NCBI GenBank assembly: GCA_017430835.1
Contig: JAFRMD010000089.1
Span: 1-64,000 of the forward strand
Direction: 5' to 3'
DNA length: 64,000 bases
Source of the DNA: Methanosphaera sp.
GTDB taxonomy: Archaea > Methanobacteriota > Methanobacteria > Methanobacteriales > Methanobacteriaceae
Made by a program: the position numbers and the translations under genes. The notes beneath the pieces were generated by a model that saw only the letters and a list, made by a program, of their open reading frames with translations, did no database searches and was not told the DNA's origin. This document shows, piece after piece, positions 7,466 through 18,900 of this stretch (positions are counted from its first letter, which is position 1; each line of letters starts with the position of its first letter).

Positions 7466-7570
7466 TATTTTTTCGTATTAAAAAATTATTTATGCCAAGT
7501 CTCATCTCTTGTAAATCCCATTTTCATAAACTATTTTTTATCTAATTATTCTATTTTTTTGATTTACTTT

Positions 7571-7588
7571 AAAAACCTTTAAATAATT
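7571..7588 (+). promoter_or_regulatory. Histone gene promoter (BRE/TATA)
   Basis: AAAAACC (BRE-like) is followed by TTTAAATA at 7578-7585. A start site about 26 nt downstream would leave a short leader containing AGGAGAT before the ATG at 7636. Placement rests on the archaeal promoter consensus. Confidence 0.6.
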
Positions 7589-7635
7589 AATTAAACAAAA
7601 TAGTATTATAAAATATTTAGGAGATTAAGATATTT

Positions 7636-7836
7636 ATGGCAGAATTACCAATTGCACCAGTAAAAAGATTAATTAAAAATGCAGGTGCAGCAAGAATAAG
7701 TGATGATGCAGCAGCAGCATTAGCAGAAGCTATGGAAGAATATGCTGAAGAAGTATCTCTTCAAGCAGTAAAACTTGCAAAACACGCAGGTCGTAAAACC
7801 GTAACTGCTGATGACATTAAATTAGTAATAGCATAA
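7636..7836 (+). CDS. Archaeal histone (HMf family)
   Basis: A 66-residue histone-fold protein covering exactly one fold: LPIAPVKRLIKNAGAARIS (helix 1 and loop), a central helix (AEAMEEYAEEVSLQAVKLAK), then HAGRKTVTADDIKLVIA (helix 3). These are hallmark HMfA/HMfB residues. It dimerises and wraps DNA into archaeal nucleosome-like chains. AGGAGAT precedes the ATG. It is monocistronic, with its own TATA box and a strong hairpin after the stop. Length and motifs are fully typical. Confidence 0.97.
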   Translation: MAELPIAPVKRLIKNAGAARISDDAAAALAEAMEEYAEEVSLQAVKLAKHAGRKTVTADDIKLVIA

Positions 7837-7847
7837 TATTACTATTG

Positions 7848-7885
7848 GGGAATATATGTTATATTAGTTAACATATATTATTCCC
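7848..7885 (+). terminator. Hairpin after the histone gene
   Basis: GGGAATATATGTTA (7848-7861) pairs with TAACATATATTATTCCC (7869-7885) apart from a 3-nt bulge, and a short pyrimidine run follows. It begins 12 nt after the histone stop and probably marks or protects the transcript end. Confidence 0.6.
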
Positions 7886-8234
7886 TTTCAAAAAACCAGA
7901 AACTATTTTTATATTATTTGACTTTAAAATACTTTATTTTTACAGAGTACTATTCATGTTAGTACGTGTTTTTCATCCCCTAGAACTAATTAGAATGTCC
8001 CTATAATTGTAATGCTAAAATATTTTTTTCTTTATCTTGTTATAATGCTTTAACTTCAATCATTCTAATATTTAAGAATTCTACAATTTATTTGCTTGTT
8101 AAATAATTAGTTTGAAATTGTTTTAGTCCAGTACATTTCTAATTGGAAGTCATATTCTCATTTTTTGTAATAAATTTTAAATTATTTCCGATACATAACT
8201 ATTAATAATATAAACCATTTTATCAAATATTTTT
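7886..8234. other. AT-rich gap between histone and glycosyltransferase
   Basis: No gene is supported here. GTACTA (7947-7952) and TAGTAC (7960-7965) form a 6-bp inverted repeat. Near the right end AATAATATAAA (8204-8214) fits a TATA box centred about 26 nt before 8235, which would place transcription start at the start codon of the next gene. Confidence 0.4.
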
Positions 8235-11200
8235 TTGGTGGTCACTATTTACACGGAAGATTATAAATTAGAGGATTTGGGTAAATTATACGAACTTTAT
8301 AGGGAAAATCCTGATGACGTATCTGTAGAGGATTTTTTAAAGTTCTATGATAATATAATTGATTTAAGGGAAGATTATGATTCACTTCAATATGAATTGA
8401 ATGAATTAAAACAGGCCAAAGAATTTTCATCATCAGAAAATGAGGAATTGTCAAATCAAATTGATGAAATTAACTTAAACAATCAAAAATTGCTGGAAAA
8501 ATATCAGAGAATTGCAAAGACTAGCCAAATCAATGAAAGCAAAAACAACGAATTATTAAAAGAAAATAATGAACTTAAACAGGAGATAGAATCTTTAAAA
8601 TTAAAATCAATGGATTCAGAAGAAGAAATTCATAATTTAATACAAGAAAAACAGAATTTAATGAATTTATCATATAAGACCAGTATGATACTGGATTCAT
8701 TGGATGATGTTAAACAATCAAACATTGATGTTGACATAAAAACAGGTCCATACTATAAAATTCTCGACGAATCATTATTATTTGATAAAGAATGGTACAT
8801 TCAACAATATCTTCCAGACAAAAAAGAAACGGATGCAGTAAAACATTACCTAAACATAGGATACCTCCTAAATTATAACCCAAACAGGTCCTTTGATTCA
8901 ATAGATTATATACAAAAACACCCTGAAATACAAAAATCAAATATTCCACCAATAATAGATTACATCCTTGAAAAAAAAGGTAATAAAAAGGAAATCAATA
9001 CAGAAAAAGATAACCACAACATCAAGGACAGCCTAGAATATAACTTGATAAAAAATTCAGAATTATTTGATGAAGAATTCTACGTAAATTGCAATCCCCT
9101 AATTGAAAGCTATGAAGACCCAATAGAACATTTCCTAATAAACGGATGCGAAGAGAAATATCCGACAAGCAAATATTTTGATGTTGAATTCTACCTTGAA
9201 CATAATGGTGATGTAAAGCGTGCAGGCCTAAACCCATTAGTACATTTTATCACAAACGGCAAAAAAGAAAACAGAATTCACAGAAGAGCAAGATTAAGTA
9301 GTTTGGACATTGCAAAAATCACCGGAAATCCTAAAATAAAGGAAATGTATGATGCAATATATAAAAGCAAGTACTTCGATGAGGAATATTATCTAAACAA
9401 TAATCAAATAAAAAATGCTCAAGACATTGATCCAATACTTCATTACATATTAATAGGAGCAGATAAAGGATTCAATCCAAGCATTCATTTTTCAACAAGC
9501 AAGTACCTGGATCTCTACGTTGATGTAAAGGATGCTGGAATAAACCCGTTATTCCATTATATTACAGTCGGACATAAGGAAAACAGGAAAATATTCTCGG
9601 CCAGAGAAGACGTGTTGGACTTTTTTGGAACATTAAAATCTCCTGTTCGCTGTAAAGACATTTACCAACAGCTTCATGAGAAAGTATCAGTGATAATTCC
9701 AATATACAATGCTTATGAGGAAACCTGCAACTGTATACAAAGTGTTTTATTAAACACTAATGTGGACTATGAACTTGTATTGATTGATGATTGCAGTACT
9801 GACAAAAGGATAAGCCAATTGCTTGATATGCTCGAAAATATTCCCTTTATTAAAATTATACGAAACCAGGAAAATCAGGGATTTGTAAAAAATGTTAACT
9901 TGGGATTAACAACTACAGAAAATGATGTAGTGCTGCTGAATAGTGACACAATAGTTACTCCACGATGGTTAACACATCTAACATTTTCTGCATATTCAAA
10001 GGATGACATTGCTACAGTAACACCATTCTGTAACGCTTCGGATATATCCATACCAGAACTTGGAGAACTGGAAGATCAAATATTCCTTAACAAAAACGCT
10101 TATCAGCTAAACAAGTTATCAAATTACCGATATCTTACAAGCCCTACCGGTAACGGTTTCTGCCTATTTATAAAACGGGAAGTCATCGATGAAATAGGTC
10201 TATTTGATGAAGATTTTGGACGAGGATACGGTGAAGAATCAGATTTCACTCAAAGAGCAGTAAAAGCAGGATATCGTAACATAAGAAACGATTCAGTATT
10301 TGTATATCATAAAAGGCACGCATCATTTTCTGAAGAAACAAGCAATCAACTAAAAATTGATAATAGAAAACTCTTAGAGCAGAAACATGAAAACATATTC
10401 AGAGACTGGGACGTATTTGCCAATTCCGTCGAAGTCAAACATACCCTGGAAAATATTAGAAAAACCTTAAAGGCATACAAGGACTCAGAAAGAATATTGT
10501 ACGTGACAACAAGATGTGACAACAAAACACTAATTGATGAAAAATTCAAACAATTAAGCGGCAAATATAATACCTTTGTTCTCGAATTAACAGCCGAACA
10601 GATACAAGTACTTTCATATGACAATGATATATTTTCAACACTTAAATTCTGGAAAATTGATGATACATGGACAATCGATGATTATTTCACATACTACTTT
10701 AACGTGCTAAACCACCTGAAAATTGATCTGGTCTATGTAAAAAACACACAGGAATACCTTGAAAATGACATGCTGTCAATATTTACTACAATGACGGACT
10801 ATTTGGAAATTGAATACATCAACGAAGATGAAGCAGAAGATGTGAATCTAGTAGAACATGTTGAAGAATTACTTAATCCAATACGAAAATTGGATGATTT
10901 AATTGAAGAAAACAATGTATTAATAGATTTCAAGGATAAAAATAATGTAATCTACACTTTTACAAATGAAAATCATATACAAACATCCTCATTCATCGAT
11001 GACGATTTCAAATACATTTGTTTTTCTGAAAATCCTAAATTAAAATCCAATCAATGGGAAATCAAATACCTGGAAAATGTCGATATTGAAGACATCAAAT
11101 TCAATCCAAAAAAATATATTCCAGAATATGAAAACCTTATATGGATAGATTCTAAATATGACATAACCGGAGACTTAAAACACTTCATAAACAAATACAT

Positions 11201-12710
11201 GAAAGATAAAAAGTTTTTAACTATCAGAAAAGATGATAACATAAATACAGACATAATATTTTCAACTAATGATGAAAATTCAATCAAATCACTACAAAAT
11301 CTTCCGGAAAACCATGAACAAATAGGGGACAGCTATGCATTAGCAGACATATATCCTAGAAAGAATGAATACTTTCAAAAACATTTAAAAGAAGAAATTA
11401 AGCTAATATTCTCACAAGAATCAACCAATAATGTAATGGATTCATTTAGAGAAAAAACAACAATAATCATTCCAGTATATAATGCATATGAAGAAACGAA
11501 AAACTGTATCGACAGTGTTTTAGAAAATACTAAAATACCATATAAACTCTTATTGATAAACGATGCAAGTACTGATTCAAAGATTAGGGAATTGCTAGAA
11601 TCATACAAATCACGAAACGTTAAAGTAATACACAATAATACTAATCAGGGCTTTGTAAAATCTATAAATATTGGATTAGAGGAGTCTAATGCTGATGTTG
11701 TATTATTAAACAGTGATACGATTGTAACACCTAAATGGCTTGAAAAACTAAAAACAAGAGCATATTCACAAAAGAACATAGCAACAGTAACACCAGTATC
11801 AAACAATTCGGGAGCATTCAGTGTCCCAGAATTGGATGAAGATAATCCTATCAATCCCGAACTTGGATTGAACAGCACAGCCAATATAATTGAAAAAATT
11901 GATGACACAAGCACAATCGACACTCCAACAGCTAACGGATTTTGCATGTACATAAAACGAAAAGCAATAGATGAAGCAGGACTCTTTGACGAAGTCTTTG
12001 GCAGAGGATACGGGGAAGAAAACGATTTTTGTATGAAATTAGTGAATAATGGATGGAAACACGTCATAGACTTGTCCACATACATTTATCATAAGGGCAG
12101 CGTATCATTCAATGAAGAAAAAGATGAACTGATTGAAAAAAACAGACAATTATTGGATCAACGCTATCCGGATTATTCAAACAATGTGTCTTTAATGGTA
12201 GAGTCAATACACTATGCACAAAAACGTGAAAAAATTGGAAGAACATTGAATTCAAAACAGGCAAAAAGCTTTGACACAAAAAGAATACTTTATTTGACAA
12301 ATGATGAAAAAATAGAAAATCTCATTAAAACAATTAATTCACTTGAAGGAGAGGAACAGTACATACTCTCAACAAACGAGAAAGAATTGAAACTATATGA
12401 ATACACAAACAATTTAAATCTATTGAATACTTGGGTTTTAACAGAAACAGACAAGATACGACTCTTAAAGGAATATAAAACATATTACCTTAACTTATTG
12501 TATATTCTAAAAATTGATGAAGTAAATGTTGAAAACCCTAACGGTCACGCATTTGACTTACATGAAGTGGCAAAACGAATAGGAATACCAACATATGTTT
12601 CATCAACAGGAAAATACATTTCATCAGAATTCATAAAATCAAACGAAAGAGCTTTAGAATCATTGCTATATAAATGGTGTGAAAACGTAAGAATCAAATT
12701 AAAAAAATAA
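8235..12710 (+). CDS. Giant multidomain glycosyltransferase (two GT2 domains), shorter paralogue
   Basis: A 1491-residue protein. Residues about 30-150 form a coiled coil. Residues about 170-460 hold tandem modules of the kind found next to surface-glycan transferases (FDKEWYIQQY ... HYLNIGY; FDEEYYLNNN; a closing NPLFHYITVGHKENR). GT2 domain 1 is at about 480-745 (VSVIIPIYNAYEET, LNSDT, GRGYGEESDF) and GT2 domain 2 at about 1073-1295 (TIIIPVYNAYEET, LNSDT, GRGYGEENDF). Between them is a shortened, eroded TOD1/MUCI70-like (DUF616) segment. The last ~180 residues match only the beginning of the GT4 domain of the next gene. It is predicted to act at the cytoplasmic face building surface polysaccharide; substrates are unknown. 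The TTG start gives the same M-V-V beginning as the paralogue. No ribosome-binding site is seen. Confidence 0.85.
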   Translation: MVVTIYTEDYKLEDLGKLYELYRENPDDVSVEDFLKFYDNIIDLREDYDSLQYELNELKQAKEFSSSENEELSNQIDEINLNNQKLLEKYQRIAKTSQINESKNNELLKENNELKQEIESLKLKSMDSEEEIHNLIQEKQNLMNLSYKTSMILDSLDDVKQSNIDVDIKTGPYYKILDESLLFDKEWYIQQYLPDKKETDAVKHYLNIGYLLNYNPNRSFDSIDYIQKHPEIQKSNIPPIIDYILEKKGNKKEINTEKDNHNIKDSLEYNLIKNSELFDEEFYVNCNPLIESYEDPIEHFLINGCEEKYPTSKYFDVEFYLEHNGDVKRAGLNPLVHFITNGKKENRIHRRARLSSLDIAKITGNPKIKEMYDAIYKSKYFDEEYYLNNNQIKNAQDIDPILHYILIGADKGFNPSIHFSTSKYLDLYVDVKDAGINPLFHYITVGHKENRKIFSAREDVLDFFGTLKSPVRCKDIYQQLHEKVSVIIPIYNAYEETCNCIQSVLLNTNVDYELVLIDDCSTDKRISQLLDMLENIPFIKIIRNQENQGFVKNVNLGLTTTENDVVLLNSDTIVTPRWLTHLTFSAYSKDDIATVTPFCNASDISIPELGELEDQIFLNKNAYQLNKLSNYRYLTSPTGNGFCLFIKREVIDEIGLFDEDFGRGYGEESDFTQRAVKAGYRNIRNDSVFVYHKRHASFSEETSNQLKIDNRKLLEQKHENIFRDWDVFANSVEVKHTLENIRKTLKAYKDSERILYVTTRCDNKTLIDEKFKQLSGKYNTFVLELTAEQIQVLSYDNDIFSTLKFWKIDDTWTIDDYFTYYFNVLNHLKIDLVYVKNTQEYLENDMLSIFTTMTDYLEIEYINEDEAEDVNLVEHVEELLNPIRKLDDLIEENNVLIDFKDKNNVIYTFTNENHIQTSSFIDDDFKYICFSENPKLKSNQWEIKYLENVDIEDIKFNPKKYIPEYENLIWIDSKYDITGDLKHFINKYMKDKKFLTIRKDDNINTDIIFSTNDENSIKSLQNLPENHEQIGDSYALADIYPRKNEYFQKHLKEEIKLIFSQESTNNVMDSFREKTTIIIPVYNAYEETKNCIDSVLENTKIPYKLLLINDASTDSKIRELLESYKSRNVKVIHNNTNQGFVKSINIGLEESNADVVLLNSDTIVTPKWLEKLKTRAYSQKNIATVTPVSNNSGAFSVPELDEDNPINPELGLNSTANIIEKIDDTSTIDTPTANGFCMYIKRKAIDEAGLFDEVFGRGYGEENDFCMKLVNNGWKHVIDLSTYIYHKGSVSFNEEKDELIEKNRQLLDQRYPDYSNNVSLMVESIHYAQKREKIGRTLNSKQAKSFDTKRILYLTNDEKIENLIKTINSLEGEEQYILSTNEKELKLYEYTNNLNLLNTWVLTETDKIRLLKEYKTYYLNLLYILKIDEVNVENPNGHAFDLHEVAKRIGIPTYVSSTGKYISSEFIKSNERALESLLYKWCENVRIKLKK

Positions 12711-12924
12711 CAAGAAAACACTAAAATTTCTTTCTCCTCCAAATTTCAAATTTTTCAAATAGTTTAATAAAATAAATTTCTACTCCCAATATTTTAGCAC
12801 AATCTTTTTTAGTTAAGTATTAATTCTTTAAAAAATATATTAATAAATAATATAAATGATTTTTCAGGATAACAAATTAATATTATTTTAATCCAAAAAA
12901 TAATATTCAAACAATATATCTAGT

Positions 12925-15900
12925 ATGGTGGTTAAAATAACTGAAAATAATGAAAAAAATTTAGATTATTATCTAAAATTAATCTCAGAAAATACATCCA
13001 AAAACTTCAACAAACTGGATTTTCTAGAATTACAGGATTACCTTTTGGATTTGGAAGAAAATAGGGACAATCTAAGAAAAGAAGTACGTAATCTAAAAGA
13101 CGTAACTGAAGAAATAAAAAAATTAAACAAGGAACTGCAATACGATTTAAGTGATGCACAGCTAGATTATCAGGAAATTTTTGAAGAATACACAAAACTA
13201 TTAATAAACAATAAACAATTAAACGACAAAGCAGATAAAACAGACAGACAATTGGAAGATTATGAAGAAACATTATCTTCACTGGAAAAAGCATTGACAA
13301 AAAAACAGGAAACTATCAGCCAATTAACACAGGAAAACAATTATTACATGTCCACTCTTGATAAGCTATCAGCATTAATGCAGATGATTCAGGAAAATGA
13401 TGTTGCAGACTTCACAGGACTAAAAATTGGAACCAACCTTAAAGATACACCATACTATCGTTTAATAAGTCAATCCGAATACTTTGATAAGGATTGGTAT
13501 GTAAGAACATACAATTTAGAAAATACGGCAGATCCTGTTGAACATTATCTTAGAAAAGGATGCCAGGAAGAATATAATCCAAGTACAAAATTCAGTACAA
13601 AATGGTATTTGACAATAAAACCGGAAATAAGAAAAACACAAATAAACCCCCTGGTTGATTACTTATTGAATGGAATAAATGAAAACAAAACACCAATTCC
13701 ACCATACTCTAAAGAAATAGCATCAAATACACAGGATTCACAGGAATACAGGATAATTAAAGAACTAAACTTATTCGAAGAAGAATGGTTCGTAAACGAT
13801 TACACCTTAAAGGATACAAACATAGTCCTAGACTACATCAAAGAAATACATGACCTTAAAAGCGATTCAACCATAAAAGATGCAAGACTTTACAAATACC
13901 TGGAAAAAAATACCACAATAGCCACACAAACAAAACCTGAACAGCTAAAACTAAAGGATTCAATAGAATACATGATTATCAGGGATTCAAACTACTTTGA
14001 TAAAAAATATTATCGGAAATCATATGAAATAGATGAAGACACAAACCCACTCGAACATTTCATGGAAATAGGATACAAGGATTACCTTAATCCCAACGAA
14101 AACTTTGATATAGAAACATTCATAAAAAAGCATGACATTAAAACAAATGAAATAAATCCACTACTATTATACATATATTACAATAAACAGGAAGATTACC
14201 ATAAGGAAGAGGAACATAATAGAAAAGAACATACAATGCAATTCTATAAGGACTATATGTTACTGGAAAACAGTCCTTTCTTCGACAGAAAGTATTATCA
14301 AGAACATAACCCGGATGTAGATGAATATGATGATTCAATAGAACACTTCCTTGATGGAGGTTTTGAAGACCTGACACCAACAAGCAAGTACTTTAACCCA
14401 AAATGGTACTTACAATACAATACTGACGTGGAAAGATCAGGGAATAATCCGCTATTACACTTTATAAAATTTGGTTATGATGAAAACAGGTATTATAGAA
14501 GAGACAGATACGACCTTGAAGAATTAAAGGAAGAATATGGGGTAGAATTCGTAGACACATATGATTTTTTATACAAGTCCATTCTTTTTAATGAAAGATA
14601 TTACCTGGAACATAATCCGGAAGTAGTTGAAAAGGATTTGGATCCAATAATTCATTACATGTTGTTCGGTGCAAAAAAAGGTAGAGACCCTGGATTGTAT
14701 TTTTCAAGCTCAAAATATCTTGAAAGATATGATGATGTGCAAAAAAGAGGATATAATCCATTATACCATTTCCTCAAAACGGGCAAGTACGAATCCAGAA
14801 ATGCATACATGGCGACAAATGATTTTGATGAAGTAGACACCAAATACTCTAAAAGAAGATCTAAAATAATTTACTCGGCACTACATAAGAAAGTATCAAT
14901 CATAATGCCTTTATACAATGCATATGAACAAACATGTGAATGTATTAGAAGCATATTGCAATACACTACCATAGACTATGAATTAATTCTTGTCGATGAT
15001 TGTAGCAACGATAAAAACTTGAATACATTACTGGAAAGATTATCAAACAGTCCATACATCAAAATTCTAAGAAACAAAAAAAAGTTAGGATTTGTAAAGT
15101 GTGTTAACATGGCAATGGAAATTGCAGAAGGTGACGTTGTAATATTAAGCAATGATACTGTGGTTACGCCACGTTGGCTATCACATCTTATCTTGTCAGC
15201 ATACTCCAAGGATGAAATTGCAACAGTAACACCACTGTCAAACTCATCCGACTTATCAATTCCACTGGAAGACACAACCCAAAAAGCATTAAACAAGAAA
15301 TCAAGTCAATTGGACAAGATATCATCATATGATTACATGGAAAGCCCAATAGGAAACGCATTCTGTTTATATATTAAAAGAGAAGCAATAGAAGATGTTG
15401 GATTATTTGACGAGTCCTTCAAGTATGGTTACGGTGCAGACTATGATTTCTGTCAACAGGCTCGAAAAAAAGGTTGGACAAACATAATAAACGACTCAGT
15501 ACTAGTATACCATAAAAATAAATCTTCATCAACCGAAGCCAACACAGGAAAACTTCAAATAAATGATAAAAAGACACTAAGTAGCAAACATAGAAACTTG
15601 GAACATGACTGGAACATATTCTTAAACTCAGTGAATACAAGGAACGTTTTAGAAAAAATTCAGAACACAAAATTCCATAAAAAACCTGAAAGAATACTTG
15701 TAGTCACGGATTTAGAAAATGATATGCCCAATGTCCAGGAAGATTTCTATGACCTGTCATTAATCTATGACATGTTCGTATTAACAATAACTTCTGATGA
15801 ACTGCACTTGTACAAGTATGTTGATTTAAACTTCATTACAATAACCTCACATTCACTCAATCACAAATGGGATAGCGACGTTTACCTTAAAGCATTCTTC

Positions 15901-18900
15901 AACATGATAGTAAATGCCAAAATTGATTTAATGTATGTAAAATACGTAAAGGATTTCTACCAACCATACTTACAACCAATTTCATCATTCATTAAACTAG
16001 CACCATACCTGGAGATTAAAACATTATACGAAGCAACAATCCCACATAAGAACTTCCAGGAATTGTTTGAACAAGAACTGAATCCGAATAATACATTGGA
16101 TGATTTGATAGAAAAGAAATCATCAGATATTGATTGGAAAAACAATAAAATAGTTGTTTACACAGCACTAACTGGCAGTTATGATGAATTAAACACTCCA
16201 AGCGTTATCGATGATGATTTTGACTACATATGTTTCACAGACAATCCAAACCTAAAGTCAGAGTTTTGGAAAATAGTTCAAATGGAAGATTTAAATCTTG
16301 ATGAAGTAAGAAGAGCAAGAAGATATAAGATTTTGCCACATAAGTACCTGAAAGACTATGATTACTCAATATGGATAGATGCAAACTTTGACATAATAGG
16401 AGACCTAAAACATTACATTAACAGGTATTCTCAAGAAAACAAGTTGCTGGCAATAAAACACGACCTTAGAGACTGTTTATATGATGAAGCAGAATCTTGT
16501 ATTGAACTGGAAAAGGATTCACAGGAAAAAATCACAAAACAAATAAACAAATACGAGAAAGAAAAATATCCAAGACATAACGGATTGGTAGCAAGTGGAA
16601 TACTATTCAGAAATCATAACGACAAGGAAGTAATAAAGGTCATGGAAGATTGGTATGATGAAATAATAAATCATAGCCGACGTGACCAATTAAGCTTCAA
16701 TTACGCATGCTGGAAAAATCAATTCAAATATGAGGAAAGTCCAATATTCTACTTCAAAAATGAATACTTCCAAAGATTAAACCATGCAATAGACAAATTC
16801 AGAGTACTAAATTATGCTCAAGGTCAAGTAAACAGTATATTAAATGCTTTTGATGAAAAAACTACGATAGTGATACCAATATATAATGCTTACCAGGAAA
16901 CGACCGAATGCATAGAAAGTGTGCTGAAATATACCAACATACCATATAATTTGCTGTTAATCAATGACTGCAGCCCAGATATTAGAATAAAACAATTATT
17001 GGATGATTATGAAAGCAAATATGAACACATAAAAGTAATCCATAACACAACAAACAAGGGTTTTGTAAAAAATGTTAACATGGGATTTGAACAAACGGAA
17101 TCTGATGTGGTGCTCTTAAACAGTGACACGGAAGTAACACCCAAATGGCTACAGAAACTAAAAGCCAAAGCATATTCACGCCATGAAATAGCAACAGTAA
17201 CACCAATTTCAAACAATGCTGGAGCATTCAGTGTTCCAAATATTGATGAAAGAAATGAGATAAATCCCGAATTGGGACTAATATCCACAGCCAACATCAT
17301 AGAAAAGATGGATGATTTATCAGAAATATACACTCCAACTGCAAACGGATTTTGTATGTACATAAAAAGAGAAGCAATCTATGCCGTAGGATTCTTTGAT
17401 ACAAACTTTGGTAGAGGATATGGGGAAGAAAACGACTTTTCCATGAGGTTGTCTAACAAGGAATGGGAACATGTTGTGGACACTTCCACTTACATATACC
17501 ATAAAGGAAGTGTATCATTCCTTGATGAAAAGGATGAACTGATAATGAAAAACAGGATGTATTTGGATAAAAAACATCCAACATACAAGTCAAAGGTAAA
17601 CCAGTTTGTAAATGCAATAGACTATAGGAAAATAAGACAACGCATAGGCAGAACATTAGAATCAGATGATGTCAAAAAATTCGACAAAAAACGAATATTA
17701 TATGTCATACATGAAGGAACTGGAGGAACACTACATACCAGCATAGAATTAATGAAGCATGTGGATGAAAACATGGAAGTATACCTCTTAACTGCAGGAA
17801 GAGAGGAATTTAAACTATTCAAGTACAATAAACAAGAATTAATCATGGAAAAAAATTCCAATGTTGAATCAGATGATGAATTTAAGAAACATTTACACTT
17901 CATGGCTTCATGGGGCATTTATAAGTATTCAATCAAATACCCTTATGATGGAGGATTCGAACGGGTATACTTTAACGTTCTTGCAAAACTGAAAATAGAC
18001 ATTGTTCACATAAGACACCTTATCAGACACACATTTGACCTTCCAAAAATTTCAAAAAAACTTGGAATACCTGTAATATTATCATTCCATGATTTTTATT
18101 ACATATGTCCATCCCACTGCCTGATAGATGACAAACACAATTATTGTAGAGGAATATGCACACATTATGATGAAAATGACGAACAATGTATGGTAAATGC
18201 GGGACTTAATGTACCAATGCTTAAAACATTCGTGCAAAAATGGAGAAAATATGTGCGAGAAATGTTCACCTATTGTGACGCTTTTGTCACAACATCACAA
18301 TCTGCATATGAATTATACACAAAATTCTATCCGGAACTAAAAAATAGGCAATTTGAGATAATAGAACATGGACGTGATTTGAAAACACCAGACAAGATCA
18401 AATTACCTGAATTTAGTGAAGATGAAAAAATCAGAATACTTTTCCCTGGACATATAAATTATAACAAGGGTGGAGAACTCATAAAGCAAATCAAGGAAGT
18501 TGACACTGAAGATAGACTGGAATTCCATTACATGGGAAACATTAGGGAAGATTTCCAACTGGAAGAGGTAGGAACGTATCATGGATACTATAAACGTAGT
18601 GAATATTGTAAGGAAGTTCATTCAATTAATCCTCATTTCATAGGATTATTGTCAATATGGCCTGAAACCTACTGCCATACACTAACAGAATCATGGAGTT
18701 GTGGAATACCTGTAATTACATTGGATATAGGAGCATTGGGTGAAAGAGTAAAACGTCATGGTGGAGGATTTTTCATAGAAAATAATCCACAAGAAGCCTA
18801 TAATAAAATAATTGAAATATCCAAGAATCCTAATAAATATTTGGAAGTAGCAGAACAAATACCGGATATACAATTTAAAAGTACACGACAAATGGCTGAA

